A stretch of 64,000 nucleotides of DNA, from positions 186,001-250,000 of the forward strand of contig NZ_JAWDIY010000001.1 in NCBI RefSeq assembly GCF_032380655.1. Direction: 5' to 3'. The position numbers and the translations under genes were made by a program. Positions 56,792 to 64,000 of this stretch are shown here, in pieces; position 1 is the stretch's first letter, and every line of letters begins with the position of its first letter. This stretch comes from Diplocloster hominis. GTDB lineage: Bacteria; Bacillota; Clostridia; Lachnospirales; Lachnospiraceae. The notes beneath the pieces were generated by a model. It was not told where the DNA came from and did no database searches. It was given only the letters and a program-made list of their open reading frames with translations.

Positions 56792-57294
56792 GTCTCATCA
56801 CCCATCTCATTCAACGTTTCCTCAATCAGAAGATTCTGCGCCTTCTCATCGATGGAAGCCGCCACCACTTTTCCAGCCATAAGGGTGGCGATCTGAATCA
56901 TTTCCTTTTTCATTTCATCCCGCGCGCGCTTCTTCTCCAGCTCGATCTCGCCATTGGCCCGCGCTATGATTCTGGCCGCTTCTTCCTTGGCCTCATCTAT
57001 AATTTTTGACTCGCTTTGCATTGCTTTCTTTCTGGCTGCGCTTAAGATCTCCTCCACTTCCCTGTCCGCGTCACGCAGTTTCGATTCGTACTCCGCTTTA
57101 TAGCCAAGCGCGTCGGATTTTTCTTTGGATGCGGTGTCCAGATCGCTCTGAATCCGGTCCTGGCGCTTCTTCAGCACATCCCGGACAGTATCGAAGAACA
57201 GATAGGACGCCAGTGTAAACAATACAAACACGGAGATAGCTGTCAGCAGGGTATCCGCGATCAGCTGCATATCAAGCCCAAATAATCGTTCCAA
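56779..57294 (-). CDS. atpF: ATP synthase F0 b subunit
   Basis: Peripheral stalk, 171 aa: one membrane helix (about residues 10-32) and a long charged coiled coil (about 38-150). GGAGG lies 4-5 bp before the ATG, at the end of a duplicated two-hairpin element in the atpE-atpF gap. Confidence 0.95.
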   Translation of the reverse strand: MERLFGLDMQLIADTLLTAISVFVLFTLASYLFFDTVRDVLKKRQDRIQSDLDTASKEKSDALGYKAEYESKLRDADREVEEILSAARKKAMQSESKIIDEAKEEAARIIARANGEIELEKKRARDEMKKEMIQIATLMAGKVVAASIDEKAQNLLIEETLNEMGDETWLS

Positions 57295-57307
57295 GGTTCG
57301 ACCTCCT

Positions 57308-57408
57308 TTCCTTAATTTGTCCTGTATTTCAGGACATACAGGTATACCCGAAGGGTGTTTCCTTAATTTGTCCGTTTTTCAGGACATACAGGTATACCCG
57401 AAGGGTGT
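57308..57408 (-). repeat. Duplicated two-hairpin intercistronic element before atpF
   Basis: Two tandem units of 51 and 50 bp (57308-57358 and 57359-57408); a third, degraded part may lie at 57409-57435. In mRNA sense: small hairpin ACCC-ttc-GGGT, linker ATACCTGTAT, then hairpin GTCCTG-aaata-CAGGAC and AAATTAAGGAAAGGAGG. The plan matches the elements before pstC and pstB, with different stems. Confidence 0.85.
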
Positions 57409-57436
57409 TCCCTCTCATAATTTTGTCCGATCCTTC

Positions 57437-57691
57437 TCAGGTCAAAGGCTGTACGAACAATAACAGGAAGGCGATCAACAATCCATAGAGACCGGTAGTC
57501 TCGGCTACGGCCTGTCCCAAAAGCATGGTAGAGGTAATATCCCCTTTCGCACCCGGGTTTCTTCCAACTGCCGCTGCCGCCGCGCCGGCTGCATAACCCT
57601 GGCCTACACCAGGCCCGATACCTGCGATAACTGCAAGACCCGCACCGATTGCGGAACAAGCTAAAATTAAATCCTGACCTGTAATATTCAT
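57437..57691 (-). CDS. atpE: ATP synthase F0 c subunit, with Na+-type ligand set
   Basis: Rotor ring subunit, 84 aa: two membrane helices joined by the polar loop RNPGAKGD (residues 44-51). The ion site has Glu64 with Thr65-Thr66 after it (VAETTG), Val62 before it and Gln31 in helix 1 (GPGVGQGYAAG). The Gln, Val, Glu and hydroxyl residue set corresponds to the sodium-binding site of Ilyobacter-type c rings, whereas proton types lack the Gln and the hydroxyl. So a Na+-driven enzyme is likely (inference). Confidence 0.95.
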   Translation of the reverse strand: MNITGQDLILACSAIGAGLAVIAGIGPGVGQGYAAGAAAAAVGRNPGAKGDITSTMLLGQAVAETTGLYGLLIAFLLLFVQPLT

Positions 57692-57717
57692 AGTAAATTC
57701 CTCCTTAAACTCTTTTC

Positions 57718-58458
57718 TTATTCGTCTGATAATTTGTCATTGACATAAACCATGGTCAGCATACAGAATACGTATGTCTGAATCGCGCCTGCGAACAAAT
57801 CAAAATAAATATGCAGGAATGCGGGGATACCGACCTTTACAAAAATCGGCAGTAAACCGTAAACCAACGCCATCATAACGGTCCCAGACAGGATGTTGCT
57901 GAACAAACGCAGGGACATGGAAATCGGCACCGCCACTTCCCCGATCAGGTTAATCGGCAGAAATAACGGAATCGGCTCCAGCAGGCTGGTAAAGGCTCCG
58001 CTCCGGTTGTGCTTGATATCATTATAATGAATCATCACAAATGTAATAAGCGCCAGAGGAAGCGTAACTCCGTAATCTGCCGTGGGCGGCCGGATACCGA
58101 ATAATCCCGAAATGTTACTGATCAGGATAAAGATAAAAATGGTCCCGATGTAATTGGCAAATTTCTTTGCATTCTTGCCCATATTGGCGCTGACCAGTCC
58201 GTCCACCATCTCCACAATCAGCTCAACCGCGTTCTGGAATCCGCCCGGTACCTCATTCGGATCTTTTTTCTTCATCTTCCTGTGTACCACGATAAAGAAA
58301 ATAATCAGCAGCAACATGACAATCAGAATACTGACATGAGTGGTGGTAATCCACAGATCCTGTCCGAACAGCCGGTATTTCAGCAAGCCGTGGACCATGA
58401 AGTCCACATTCTCCGAGGACGTCGCCAACAGATGGCTGACCGCCATCATATGTGCCAT
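57718..58458 (-). CDS. atpB: ATP synthase F0 a subunit
   Basis: Stator channel, 246 aa with five to six membrane helices. The essential Arg lies in ISMSLRLFSNILSG (about residues 180-193). It abuts the upstream AtpI-like gene and precedes atpE by 26 bp. Confidence 0.95.
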   Translation of the reverse strand: MAHMMAVSHLLATSSENVDFMVHGLLKYRLFGQDLWITTTHVSILIVMLLLIIFFIVVHRKMKKKDPNEVPGGFQNAVELIVEMVDGLVSANMGKNAKKFANYIGTIFIFILISNISGLFGIRPPTADYGVTLPLALITFVMIHYNDIKHNRSGAFTSLLEPIPLFLPINLIGEVAVPISMSLRLFSNILSGTVMMALVYGLLPIFVKVGIPAFLHIYFDLFAGAIQTYVFCMLTMVYVNDKLSDE

Positions 58459-58902
58459 CTACTCACCTTCTTTCATTATTAATTTATTACCCCTCTCGCC
58501 CTGATCCCCTTCAGAGCCCGCCTCTTTTAAAAAAGGCAGTTTATCAACAAACGGCTGCAAATAAGCCGCTGCTTTCAAACCCATCACTCCCAGGAAACAG
58601 GACCATACGCTTCCCAGGTGAAAATATACCGTAACGCCGAAAATCAGCACGACGAATGCCGTACGGATCATGTAGGTCTTTCGTATGTGATTCTGCGCCC
58701 CGGCCTCTCCCAGATCCAGCGCCCGGTTCAGCGCCTTCTCCATATGAAAAGCCATGGCTCCCGCCGTCAGAAGCCCGATCAGCAGCCCAAAGGCATACTG
58801 CGGTTTATCCTTGGCAATCAGCAGGCCGATCCCCATCACCACAATTCCGTATACCAGTATTCCGATAAAAAGTTCTTTTAACACAAGGCTCAAACGCTTC
58901 AT
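58459..58902 (-). CDS. atpI: ATP synthase subunit I-like membrane protein
   Basis: A 147-aa protein with four membrane helices (about residues 8-30, 35-52, 75-95, 98-118) and a charged C-terminal tail; it fits the ATP-synt_I family, which helps assemble the c ring. It overlaps the gene upstream by 4 bp and ends directly before atpB. Confidence 0.75.
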   Translation of the reverse strand: MKRLSLVLKELFIGILVYGIVVMGIGLLIAKDKPQYAFGLLIGLLTAGAMAFHMEKALNRALDLGEAGAQNHIRKTYMIRTAFVVLIFGVTVYFHLGSVWSCFLGVMGLKAAAYLQPFVDKLPFLKEAGSEGDQGERGNKLIMKEGE

Positions 58903-59132
58903 TTCTTCTTAGCCCCTTTGTCATCGTCATACACACTCTTCGCCATGATATAGACATTCCTAAAACCCGCCAGCGCTCCCAGGAAAAAAAGCGGAATCTC
59001 CGCCGGAATCCCAAAGGTGCGGTGAATCCATATTCCTAAAAAGCCGCATAAAAAAATAGGGACAAGCATGTTAATGGTAAACTGCGTAATCATGGCAAAT
59101 GCTTTCCATACGCTTCGTTTGCTCTTCTTCAC
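58899..59132 (-). CDS. atpZ: AtpZ/AtpI-type small membrane protein of the atp operon
   Basis: A 77-aa protein with two membrane helices (about residues 14-34 and 44-64) and a basic end, matching the AtpZ/AtpI family, which has been tied to Mg2+/Ca2+ handling and c-ring assembly. First gene of the operon, with AAAGGAG before its ATG. Confidence 0.8.
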   Translation of the reverse strand: MKKSKRSVWKAFAMITQFTINMLVPIFLCGFLGIWIHRTFGIPAEIPLFFLGALAGFRNVYIMAKSVYDDDKGAKKK

Positions 59133-59178
59133 ATGCTTACTCCTTTCCTCATTTTAAGAAATAGACATTCTGTACATA

Positions 59179-59206
59179 ATTATAACATCTTTTCCAGTTT
59201 TGTCTA
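59179..59206 (-). promoter_or_regulatory. Promoter of the atp operon
   Basis: On the minus strand TAGACA (59206-59201) and TATAAT (59184-59179) with a 16-bp spacer, about 45 bp upstream of the first gene. Confidence 0.7.
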
Positions 59207-59283
59207 TATTGTTAAAAAATAGATTTTCATAGATTCTAAATTTCGTTAATATTGCGTAATCTTTTCGTAAAATTTTGGAAAAA

Positions 59284-59325
59284 CCAAAAGGACTCCCTTC
59301 TCTTCTCAAGAAGTTTGTCCTTTTA
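59284..59325 (-). terminator. Terminator after pilT
   Basis: On the minus strand AAAAGGAC pairs with GTCCTTTT around a 20-nt loop; about 25 bp after the pilT stop. It separates the pilus and atp operons. Confidence 0.7.
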
Positions 59326-59348
59326 TCTGGAATATTATTCCTAACTGA

Positions 59349-60401
59349 TTATCCGAAATACTGGTTCAGGTCTTTTCGGTCATTGGAATACTGCACAGCC
59401 ACATCCCGGCGTATCTTACCCAGATTCACCAAACGCACCAGATCGCCGTTCAGTGTGTGCATTCCCAGCGCCGCGCCGGACTGCATCACCGAGCTCATCT
59501 GATGTCCTTTTCCCTCACGGATCAGGTTCAGCGCCGCGTCGGTGCCGACCAGGATCTCCGTGGCCGCGCATCTTCCCTGGCCGTCCGCCGTGGGAAGCAG
59601 GCACTGGGTAATCACCCCCTGAAGGATGCTGGCCAGCTGGGTCCGGATCTGATTCTGGCCCTCCGGCGGACAGACATCGATAATACGGTCAATGGTCTGG
59701 GCCGCCCCGGTGGTGTGCAGGGTGGACATGACCAGATGGCCGGTCTCTGCGGCCGTGACGGCGGCGGATATCGTCTCATAGTCCCGCATCTCACCGACCA
59801 GGATCACGTCTGGGTCCTCACGAAGCGCAGAGCGCAGAGCCGAGGCGAAACTTCCGGTATCCCTGCCCACTTCCCGCTGATGGATTACGGACAAATTCTG
59901 TTTGTAGACATATTCAATCGGGTCCTCGATGGTCAGGATATGATCGGACCGGCTGTTATTGATATAGTCGATCATGGCGGCCAGCGTAGTGGATTTACCG
60001 CTGCCGGTGGGGCCTGTGACCAGGATCAGCCCTCTGGGCTGGGAAGCCATCTCGCGCAGCACCGGTGGCAGCCCCAGTTCCTCAAGCGTGGGGATCGTGC
60101 TGTTCAGCAGACGGATCGTGGCCGCCAGCTTCCCCTGCTGCCGGAACACATTGATACGCTGCCTGTGGCCATCAAAAGTCTGGACCGCGAAGTCCAGATC
60201 CTCCCCGGCCTCCAGCTGGGATCGCATGGGATCAGGAACCATCGAGAGAATGGCTTCCCTGGTCTCATCATCGGTTAACTGAAAGGGCGCCTGCTGAAGC
60301 TTTCCATGAATTCTGACGGCCATGGGAAGCCCTTCTGATATATGCACATCTGAACACTTCAGATCCCGTGCAGTCATTATAATCTGCTCTATCCCCGGCA
60401 T
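59349..60401 (-). CDS. pilT: Type IV pilus retraction ATPase PilT
   Basis: Powers pilus disassembly and twitching; 350 aa. The N-terminal PAS-like part (residues 1-95) precedes the RecA-like ATPase: Walker A GPTGSGKSTT (about 130-139), the Asp box TIEDPIEYV, Walker B LREDPDVILVGEMRD and the His box TGHLVMSTLHTTGA. The AIRNLIRE-like helix appears as ALNLIREGKGHQM. It follows pilB by 74 bp and ends the operon. Confidence 0.95.
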   Translation of the reverse strand: MPGIEQIIMTARDLKCSDVHISEGLPMAVRIHGKLQQAPFQLTDDETREAILSMVPDPMRSQLEAGEDLDFAVQTFDGHRQRINVFRQQGKLAATIRLLNSTIPTLEELGLPPVLREMASQPRGLILVTGPTGSGKSTTLAAMIDYINNSRSDHILTIEDPIEYVYKQNLSVIHQREVGRDTGSFASALRSALREDPDVILVGEMRDYETISAAVTAAETGHLVMSTLHTTGAAQTIDRIIDVCPPEGQNQIRTQLASILQGVITQCLLPTADGQGRCAATEILVGTDAALNLIREGKGHQMSSVMQSGAALGMHTLNGDLVRLVNLGKIRRDVAVQYSNDRKDLNQYFG

Positions 60402-60475
60402 TCCAATACCTCCTGAAGTTTTACTTTTTGCTATAGCTTTACTATATTTGATCTGTTTCTCTATGGGCGATTCCC

Positions 60476-62137
60476 TTAAGAGTAATAAGCGACCTTAAGA
60501 AGTTCATCCACCGTAGTGATTCCCAGTTTTACACGCTCCACAGCGCTTTCTTTCAGTGTCTTCATTCCCTGTTCCCTTACCGCATATTCCGTTATTTCCT
60601 CCATAGAAGTATGGTTGGTAATCATTTTCCTGATCTGATCGTCGATCAGTACCATTTCATGAATGGCGGTACGGCCGCGGTATCCTGTGTTATTGCACAT
60701 GTTGCACCCCTTCGCCCGGCGGACTCTGGGTACAAAAGGGCCTAATAATTCCGCTTCTTCTGCAGTCGGATCTTCCTCCGCGGAACAGTACGGACAGACC
60801 TTCCGCATCAGACGCTGGGCGACCACGCCCATCAGCGAACTGGATATCATATAGGGTTCCAGTCCCATATCCAGCAGACGCACGATGGAGGACACCGCAT
60901 TGTTCGTATGAAGGGTGGAGAGCACCAGATGGCCCGTGATGGCCGCCCGGATGGAGATATTCGCCGTCTCGGAATCACGGGTCTCACCGACCATAATGAT
61001 ATCAGGGTCCTGACGCAGGAGGGCCCGCAGTCCCACATCAAAGGTAAGTCCCGCCGTATTGTTCACCTGCATCTGATTGACTTTGGCCAGGTTCTTTTCC
61101 ACCGGATCTTCGATGGTGGACAGATTCACCTGCCTTCTGGACAGATACTCCAGGATCATGTATAGCGTGGTCGTTTTACCAGATCCGGTAGGGCCGGTCA
61201 GGTAAATGATTCCATTGGGAGAGCGCAGCAGCCGCTGGAACTTCTTATAATTGGCCTCATCCATACCGAACTGGTCGGAGTAGTCGATGGCCGAGTTATT
61301 GGACAGCAGACGCAGCACCGCCTTTTCCCCGAATACGGTAGGGATGACGGACACACGGATATTGATATATTCTTCATTCACCTTTGTTCGGAAATGACCG
61401 TCCTGGGGCACCCGCTTTTCGGCGATATCCATGTCCGCCAGGATTTTAATACGGGCGATCAGGGACGGATGCAGGGATCTCTGGAGTGTGACATAATCGA
61501 TGATAGTACCGTCTATTCTCATCCGGATCAGGGTCTTATCCTCGAAGGGTTCTATATGGATATCGCTGGCGTTGGTATTATATGCTCTCTGGAGCAGGCT
61601 GCTTAACAGCTGTATGATCGGCGCGTCGTCGTCTTCCTGCGCCACCTCCAGTTCCTCGATCTGAGGCTCACTGCTCTGGTTCGCATTTTGGGCTGCCTGC
61701 CTGGCGTCCACCTCTGAATAATAATAATCGATGGCTTTATTCAGCGGAGCCAGCTCGCAGAGCAGGACTTCCACGTTTTTTCCGGTCAGCTGGCGGATGT
61801 CTTCCAGCCCATAATAGTTGAGCGGATCATTGGTCACCAGATACAGCGTCTGCCCCTCGGTCTTTACCGCCAGCATATGGTATTTCATGGCCAGAGGACG
61901 GGGGACCAGGGCCACCGCATCAGCTTCCACCGGGTATTCGGATATATTGACGGTCTTTAAGTTCAGCCGTTTCCCCAGGGCTTCCAGTGTCTGACGCTCC
62001 GTAACGAAGCCCAGCTCCAGAAGGACCTCTCCCAGTCGTCCCCGGTGCTCCTTTTGGTAGGCCAGGGCCTGCTGAAGCTGTTCTTCCGTAATATAACCAG
62101 ATTCTTTTAATACTTCACCAATCGGAATATTTTTCAC
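60476..62137 (-). CDS. pilB: Type IV pilus assembly ATPase PilB (GspE family)
   Basis: Drives pilus extension; 553 aa. The N-terminal MshEN/GspE-II domain (about residues 1-150, with LGEVLLELGFVTERQTLEAL) can bind c-di-GMP in related enzymes. The ATPase has Walker A GPTGSGKTTT (about 310-319), TIEDPVE, Walker B QDPDIIMVGETRD, the His box TGHLVLSTLHTN and a CxxC zinc site (CPYC, then CNMC, about 450-490) typical of PilB. Two c-di-GMP enzymes lie upstream in the window, so control by that messenger is possible (inference). Confidence 0.95.
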   Translation of the reverse strand: MKNIPIGEVLKESGYITEEQLQQALAYQKEHRGRLGEVLLELGFVTERQTLEALGKRLNLKTVNISEYPVEADAVALVPRPLAMKYHMLAVKTEGQTLYLVTNDPLNYYGLEDIRQLTGKNVEVLLCELAPLNKAIDYYYSEVDARQAAQNANQSSEPQIEELEVAQEDDDAPIIQLLSSLLQRAYNTNASDIHIEPFEDKTLIRMRIDGTIIDYVTLQRSLHPSLIARIKILADMDIAEKRVPQDGHFRTKVNEEYINIRVSVIPTVFGEKAVLRLLSNNSAIDYSDQFGMDEANYKKFQRLLRSPNGIIYLTGPTGSGKTTTLYMILEYLSRRQVNLSTIEDPVEKNLAKVNQMQVNNTAGLTFDVGLRALLRQDPDIIMVGETRDSETANISIRAAITGHLVLSTLHTNNAVSSIVRLLDMGLEPYMISSSLMGVVAQRLMRKVCPYCSAEEDPTAEEAELLGPFVPRVRRAKGCNMCNNTGYRGRTAIHEMVLIDDQIRKMITNHTSMEEITEYAVREQGMKTLKESAVERVKLGITTVDELLKVAYYS

Positions 62138-62159
62138 GATATTTTCCCTCTTACCTTCT

Positions 62160-62921
62160 CTATTTGTAGCACATGTATAATTCCATGGTTATGGTCAGTG
62201 TGGACATTCCCGCGTTCTCCCCGGTTTCATAAGCGCCTGCTTCACTTGCGAAGTTATATCCGGTGATTCGGATCGAAGGCTCCTCATTTATGATATAATC
62301 CAACAGGCTCTGCAGCTTCTCCCGGGAGCCGACTGCTTTCACGGATACATCAGAAGTGTAGATCTCCATGGCGGTTCCGGTATTCAAAGAAGAGGAACCG
62401 TCCGCGGCGGCAGCTCCCTGTGCGGAAGCATCGTCCCCGGAGGAAGTCCCGTCCAGCTCACTTTCCGCATTGGCCGAAGTTCCCTGGCTGATTATCTCTT
62501 CCGCCTGTCCCTGGGCTGAGGTCATGGCTTTTAATCCCATAGCCGACAGGCTGTAGGGCACGAACTGCCGCATCTGGGGATCTACGGAAATGATAAAATC
62601 TTTGGCTTCCAGACCGTAATCCAGGATCAGGTTCGTGATCATCTTATCCACTGCCTGATTCTCCATTACAGGATATAGATCGGCTATCAGCTGATCCCTC
62701 TGCTTTTGTTTCTCTTCCAGTTCGTTCGTGTACTGGGGGATCATGGCGATGGAAGCATCCATTCTGTCCCTTGTGCTCTGTGCTTCTTCCAGATTCGTAC
62801 TTAATTCATCCGCTCTGTTCCAGGAAGGGATGATCAGAAGTGCGGTAAATCCGGTTATAATGAGAAATATGGCCAGGAAATACAGCAGCACTTTATCCCG
62901 TTTCGTTAACTTCGTTGTCAT
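62160..62921 (-). CDS. pilO: PilO-like type IV pilus alignment protein
   Basis: About 253 aa: a short basic cytoplasmic start, one membrane helix (about residues 12-33), a coiled coil (about 35-90) and an external ferredoxin-like domain split by a low-complexity S/G/A linker (about 150-185). Together with PilN it forms the periplasmic-side frame of the pilus machine. The ATG at 62921 is preferred for its GAGGGGAAG site; the earlier in-frame ATG overlaps pilN. Confidence 0.8.
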   Translation of the reverse strand: MTTKLTKRDKVLLYFLAIFLIITGFTALLIIPSWNRADELSTNLEEAQSTRDRMDASIAMIPQYTNELEEKQKQRDQLIADLYPVMENQAVDKMITNLILDYGLEAKDFIISVDPQMRQFVPYSLSAMGLKAMTSAQGQAEEIISQGTSANAESELDGTSSGDDASAQGAAAADGSSSLNTGTAMEIYTSDVSVKAVGSREKLQSLLDYIINEEPSIRITGYNFASEAGAYETGENAGMSTLTITMELYMCYK

Positions 62922-62931
62922 ATTCTTCCCC

Positions 62932-63516
62932 TCACTTTCCGGCCATTTCATTCAGATAGCAGCTCACATTGATGAGGTAATTCTGGGTCTCGTTGACGAA
63001 GACATAACCGGAATATTCGACTTTGGCGAACAGCTCCGATTCCTCCAGTCTGTCAATAAAATGGTTGATCGTGGTTACGTCAACCGCTTCCGCCGTAAAA
63101 TTAAAACTGCCGGTGGGGGCCTGATAGCTCTGAATATCGATGGTTACCTGCCCTTCCCCGCACTCCTTGATCGCGTTCGTCACCGAACTATTCGGAAGCG
63201 GATACGAGTCAATGGCCTGAAGCGCATATTCGTCCTGGTCCACATAGCTGCTGATCACGGATATCTGTCCGGCCAGATCCTGGGACTGGGTATAAGCCCC
63301 GACTACAGCAGGATCTGTAATATAATCGTTCACCTCATCCAGCTGGGACTGAAGGCCCATATTTCTGACAACCAGAACCGTGCTGGCCACGACACACACG
63401 ATCAGCGTGACCGCGATCGGAATCGCTTTCAGCCAGACCTTTTTCCCATTGCCCGCAGTCTTTGGTTTCTTTTTATATTGTACGTAAAAGTTCATATCTT
63501 TTCCTGCTGCACTCAT
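62932..63516 (-). CDS. pilN: PilN-like type IV pilus assembly protein
   Basis: 194 aa: a basic cytoplasmic N-terminus with the MNFYVQYKKKPKT start that should meet PilM, one membrane helix (about residues 32-52), a short coiled coil and a beta-rich external domain ending CYLNEMAGK. Family assignment rests on this layout and the position between pilM and pilO. Confidence 0.82.
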   Translation of the reverse strand: MSAAGKDMNFYVQYKKKPKTAGNGKKVWLKAIPIAVTLIVCVVASTVLVVRNMGLQSQLDEVNDYITDPAVVGAYTQSQDLAGQISVISSYVDQDEYALQAIDSYPLPNSSVTNAIKECGEGQVTIDIQSYQAPTGSFNFTAEAVDVTTINHFIDRLEESELFAKVEYSGYVFVNETQNYLINVSCYLNEMAGK

Positions 63517-63525
63517 CCTTCCACC

Positions 63526-64000
63526 TCACCTCACCACAAAATTTCCGGCCGCGTAGATACAGTCACGCAGAGCCGCCGCGCCGTTCTGGCCGTCTGGTCC
63601 CGCAGGATCGTGGGCGGCAGGCGGCATAGCCACAGCTGGGGTGTCCGGGAACAGGGCCGTCTGAAGATTTGCATTCAGAGAACGGATACTGTCCACACAC
63701 AGCATTTCATTTTCCTTGGAAAATCCACCTAAAAATACATCCGTAATCGCGTACTCACTGCGTTCAGAAGCGTGGAACTGAAGAATACCGCTTACATTCC
63801 TGGCGATATCCAGCGCAAAGCCTTCGGTTCCATGTTCCTGGAACAGTCTGGAACGGCTGGAATACTTGTATTCTCCGTTTACGATCAATGTATTAACCAG
63901 ATTATCCCCATCCAAAAGCTCCAGGATACAGGTTCTTCCGCGCAGCGCCGGATGGATATCCAAAATTTTTAACTCCGCAGCCAGAGCCACATTGACACTG
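63526..64000 (-). CDS. pilM: PilM-like pilus assembly protein (C-terminal part, runs off right edge)
   Basis: The frame is open to the window end (SVNVALAAELKILDI enters from outside), so only the last about 158 residues are present. The fragment resembles the C-terminal part of PilM, the actin-like cytoplasmic protein that binds the PilN N-terminus, though no catalytic motif lies in this section. It ends with a P/A/G-rich stretch and CIYAAGNFVVR. It lies 9 bp before pilN, the standard order. Confidence 0.7.
   Translation of the reverse strand, partial: SVNVALAAELKILDIHPALRGRTCILELLDGDNLVNTLIVNGEYKYSSRSRLFQEHGTEGFALDIARNVSGILQFHASERSEYAITDVFLGGFSKENEMLCVDSIRSLNANLQTALFPDTPAVAMPPAAHDPAGPDGQNGAAALRDCIYAAGNFVVR

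Overview
The window reads as a chromosomal segment of a Gram-positive anaerobe of the Clostridia, most likely Lachnospiraceae. This is inferred from the gene set (greA-lysS, dnaE-pfkA, DUF1934-murI, a ywmB-like gene, HrcA/CIRCE and PhoP-type signals), from strong GGAGG ribosome-binding sites and from lipobox lipoproteins. No rRNA, tRNA, CRISPR array or intact transposase was seen.

Layout. (1) 1-10,300, minus strand, visibly AT-richer than the rest: an operon for a type 4 BREX-like phage-defence system. It carries two different PAPS-reductase-like proteins (one fused to ferredoxin and DUF4007-like domains), a 63-aa zinc-ribbon protein, a BrxC-like ATPase and a PglZ gene that runs off the left edge. 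Its promoter, a tandem repeat and a dyad-symmetric site lie at 10,029-10,301. (2) 10.8-23 kb, minus strand: greA-lysS, with LysRS carrying a C-terminal tRNA-binding domain; a block with dusB, coaX, birA and argF; patatin, SPFH and NfeD proteins; a secreted SH3/cell-wall hydrolase. (3) 23-31 kb: an ASCH-like protein, a 32-aa membrane peptide, a DUF998-like protein, an RNA methyltransferase, pfkA and dnaE. (4) 31.1-31.9 kb: a giant inverted repeat with 98-bp perfect arms, then a type I toxin-antitoxin locus (28-aa Hol_Tox-like toxin plus antisense RNA). (5) 32-46 kb: phosphate module (pstSCAB-phoU and a PhoB/PhoR pair, both with PhoP-box-like direct repeats) enclosing a CIRCE-controlled hsp20 and an orphan solute-binding lipoprotein paired with a GGDEF-EAL receptor; then cardiolipin synthase. 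(6) 46-51.9 kb: a small membrane protein, DUF1934-murI, a ywmB-like gene and a PAS-GGDEF-GAF protein. (7) 52-59 kb: a complete F-type ATP synthase operon whose c subunit carries a sodium-type ligand set. (8) 59.3-64 kb: type IV pilus genes pilM-N-O-B-T, with pilM cut by the right edge.

The strongest unexplained signals are these: a 51-52-bp, tandemly duplicated, two-hairpin element placed just before pstC, pstB and atpF, whose stems change sequence but keep pairing; two GC-rich long palindromes sharing a 12-bp core; and tandem duplications of gene 3' ends (dusB, cls). The best candidate for an unusual biological system is the BREX-like operon with two PAPS reductases.
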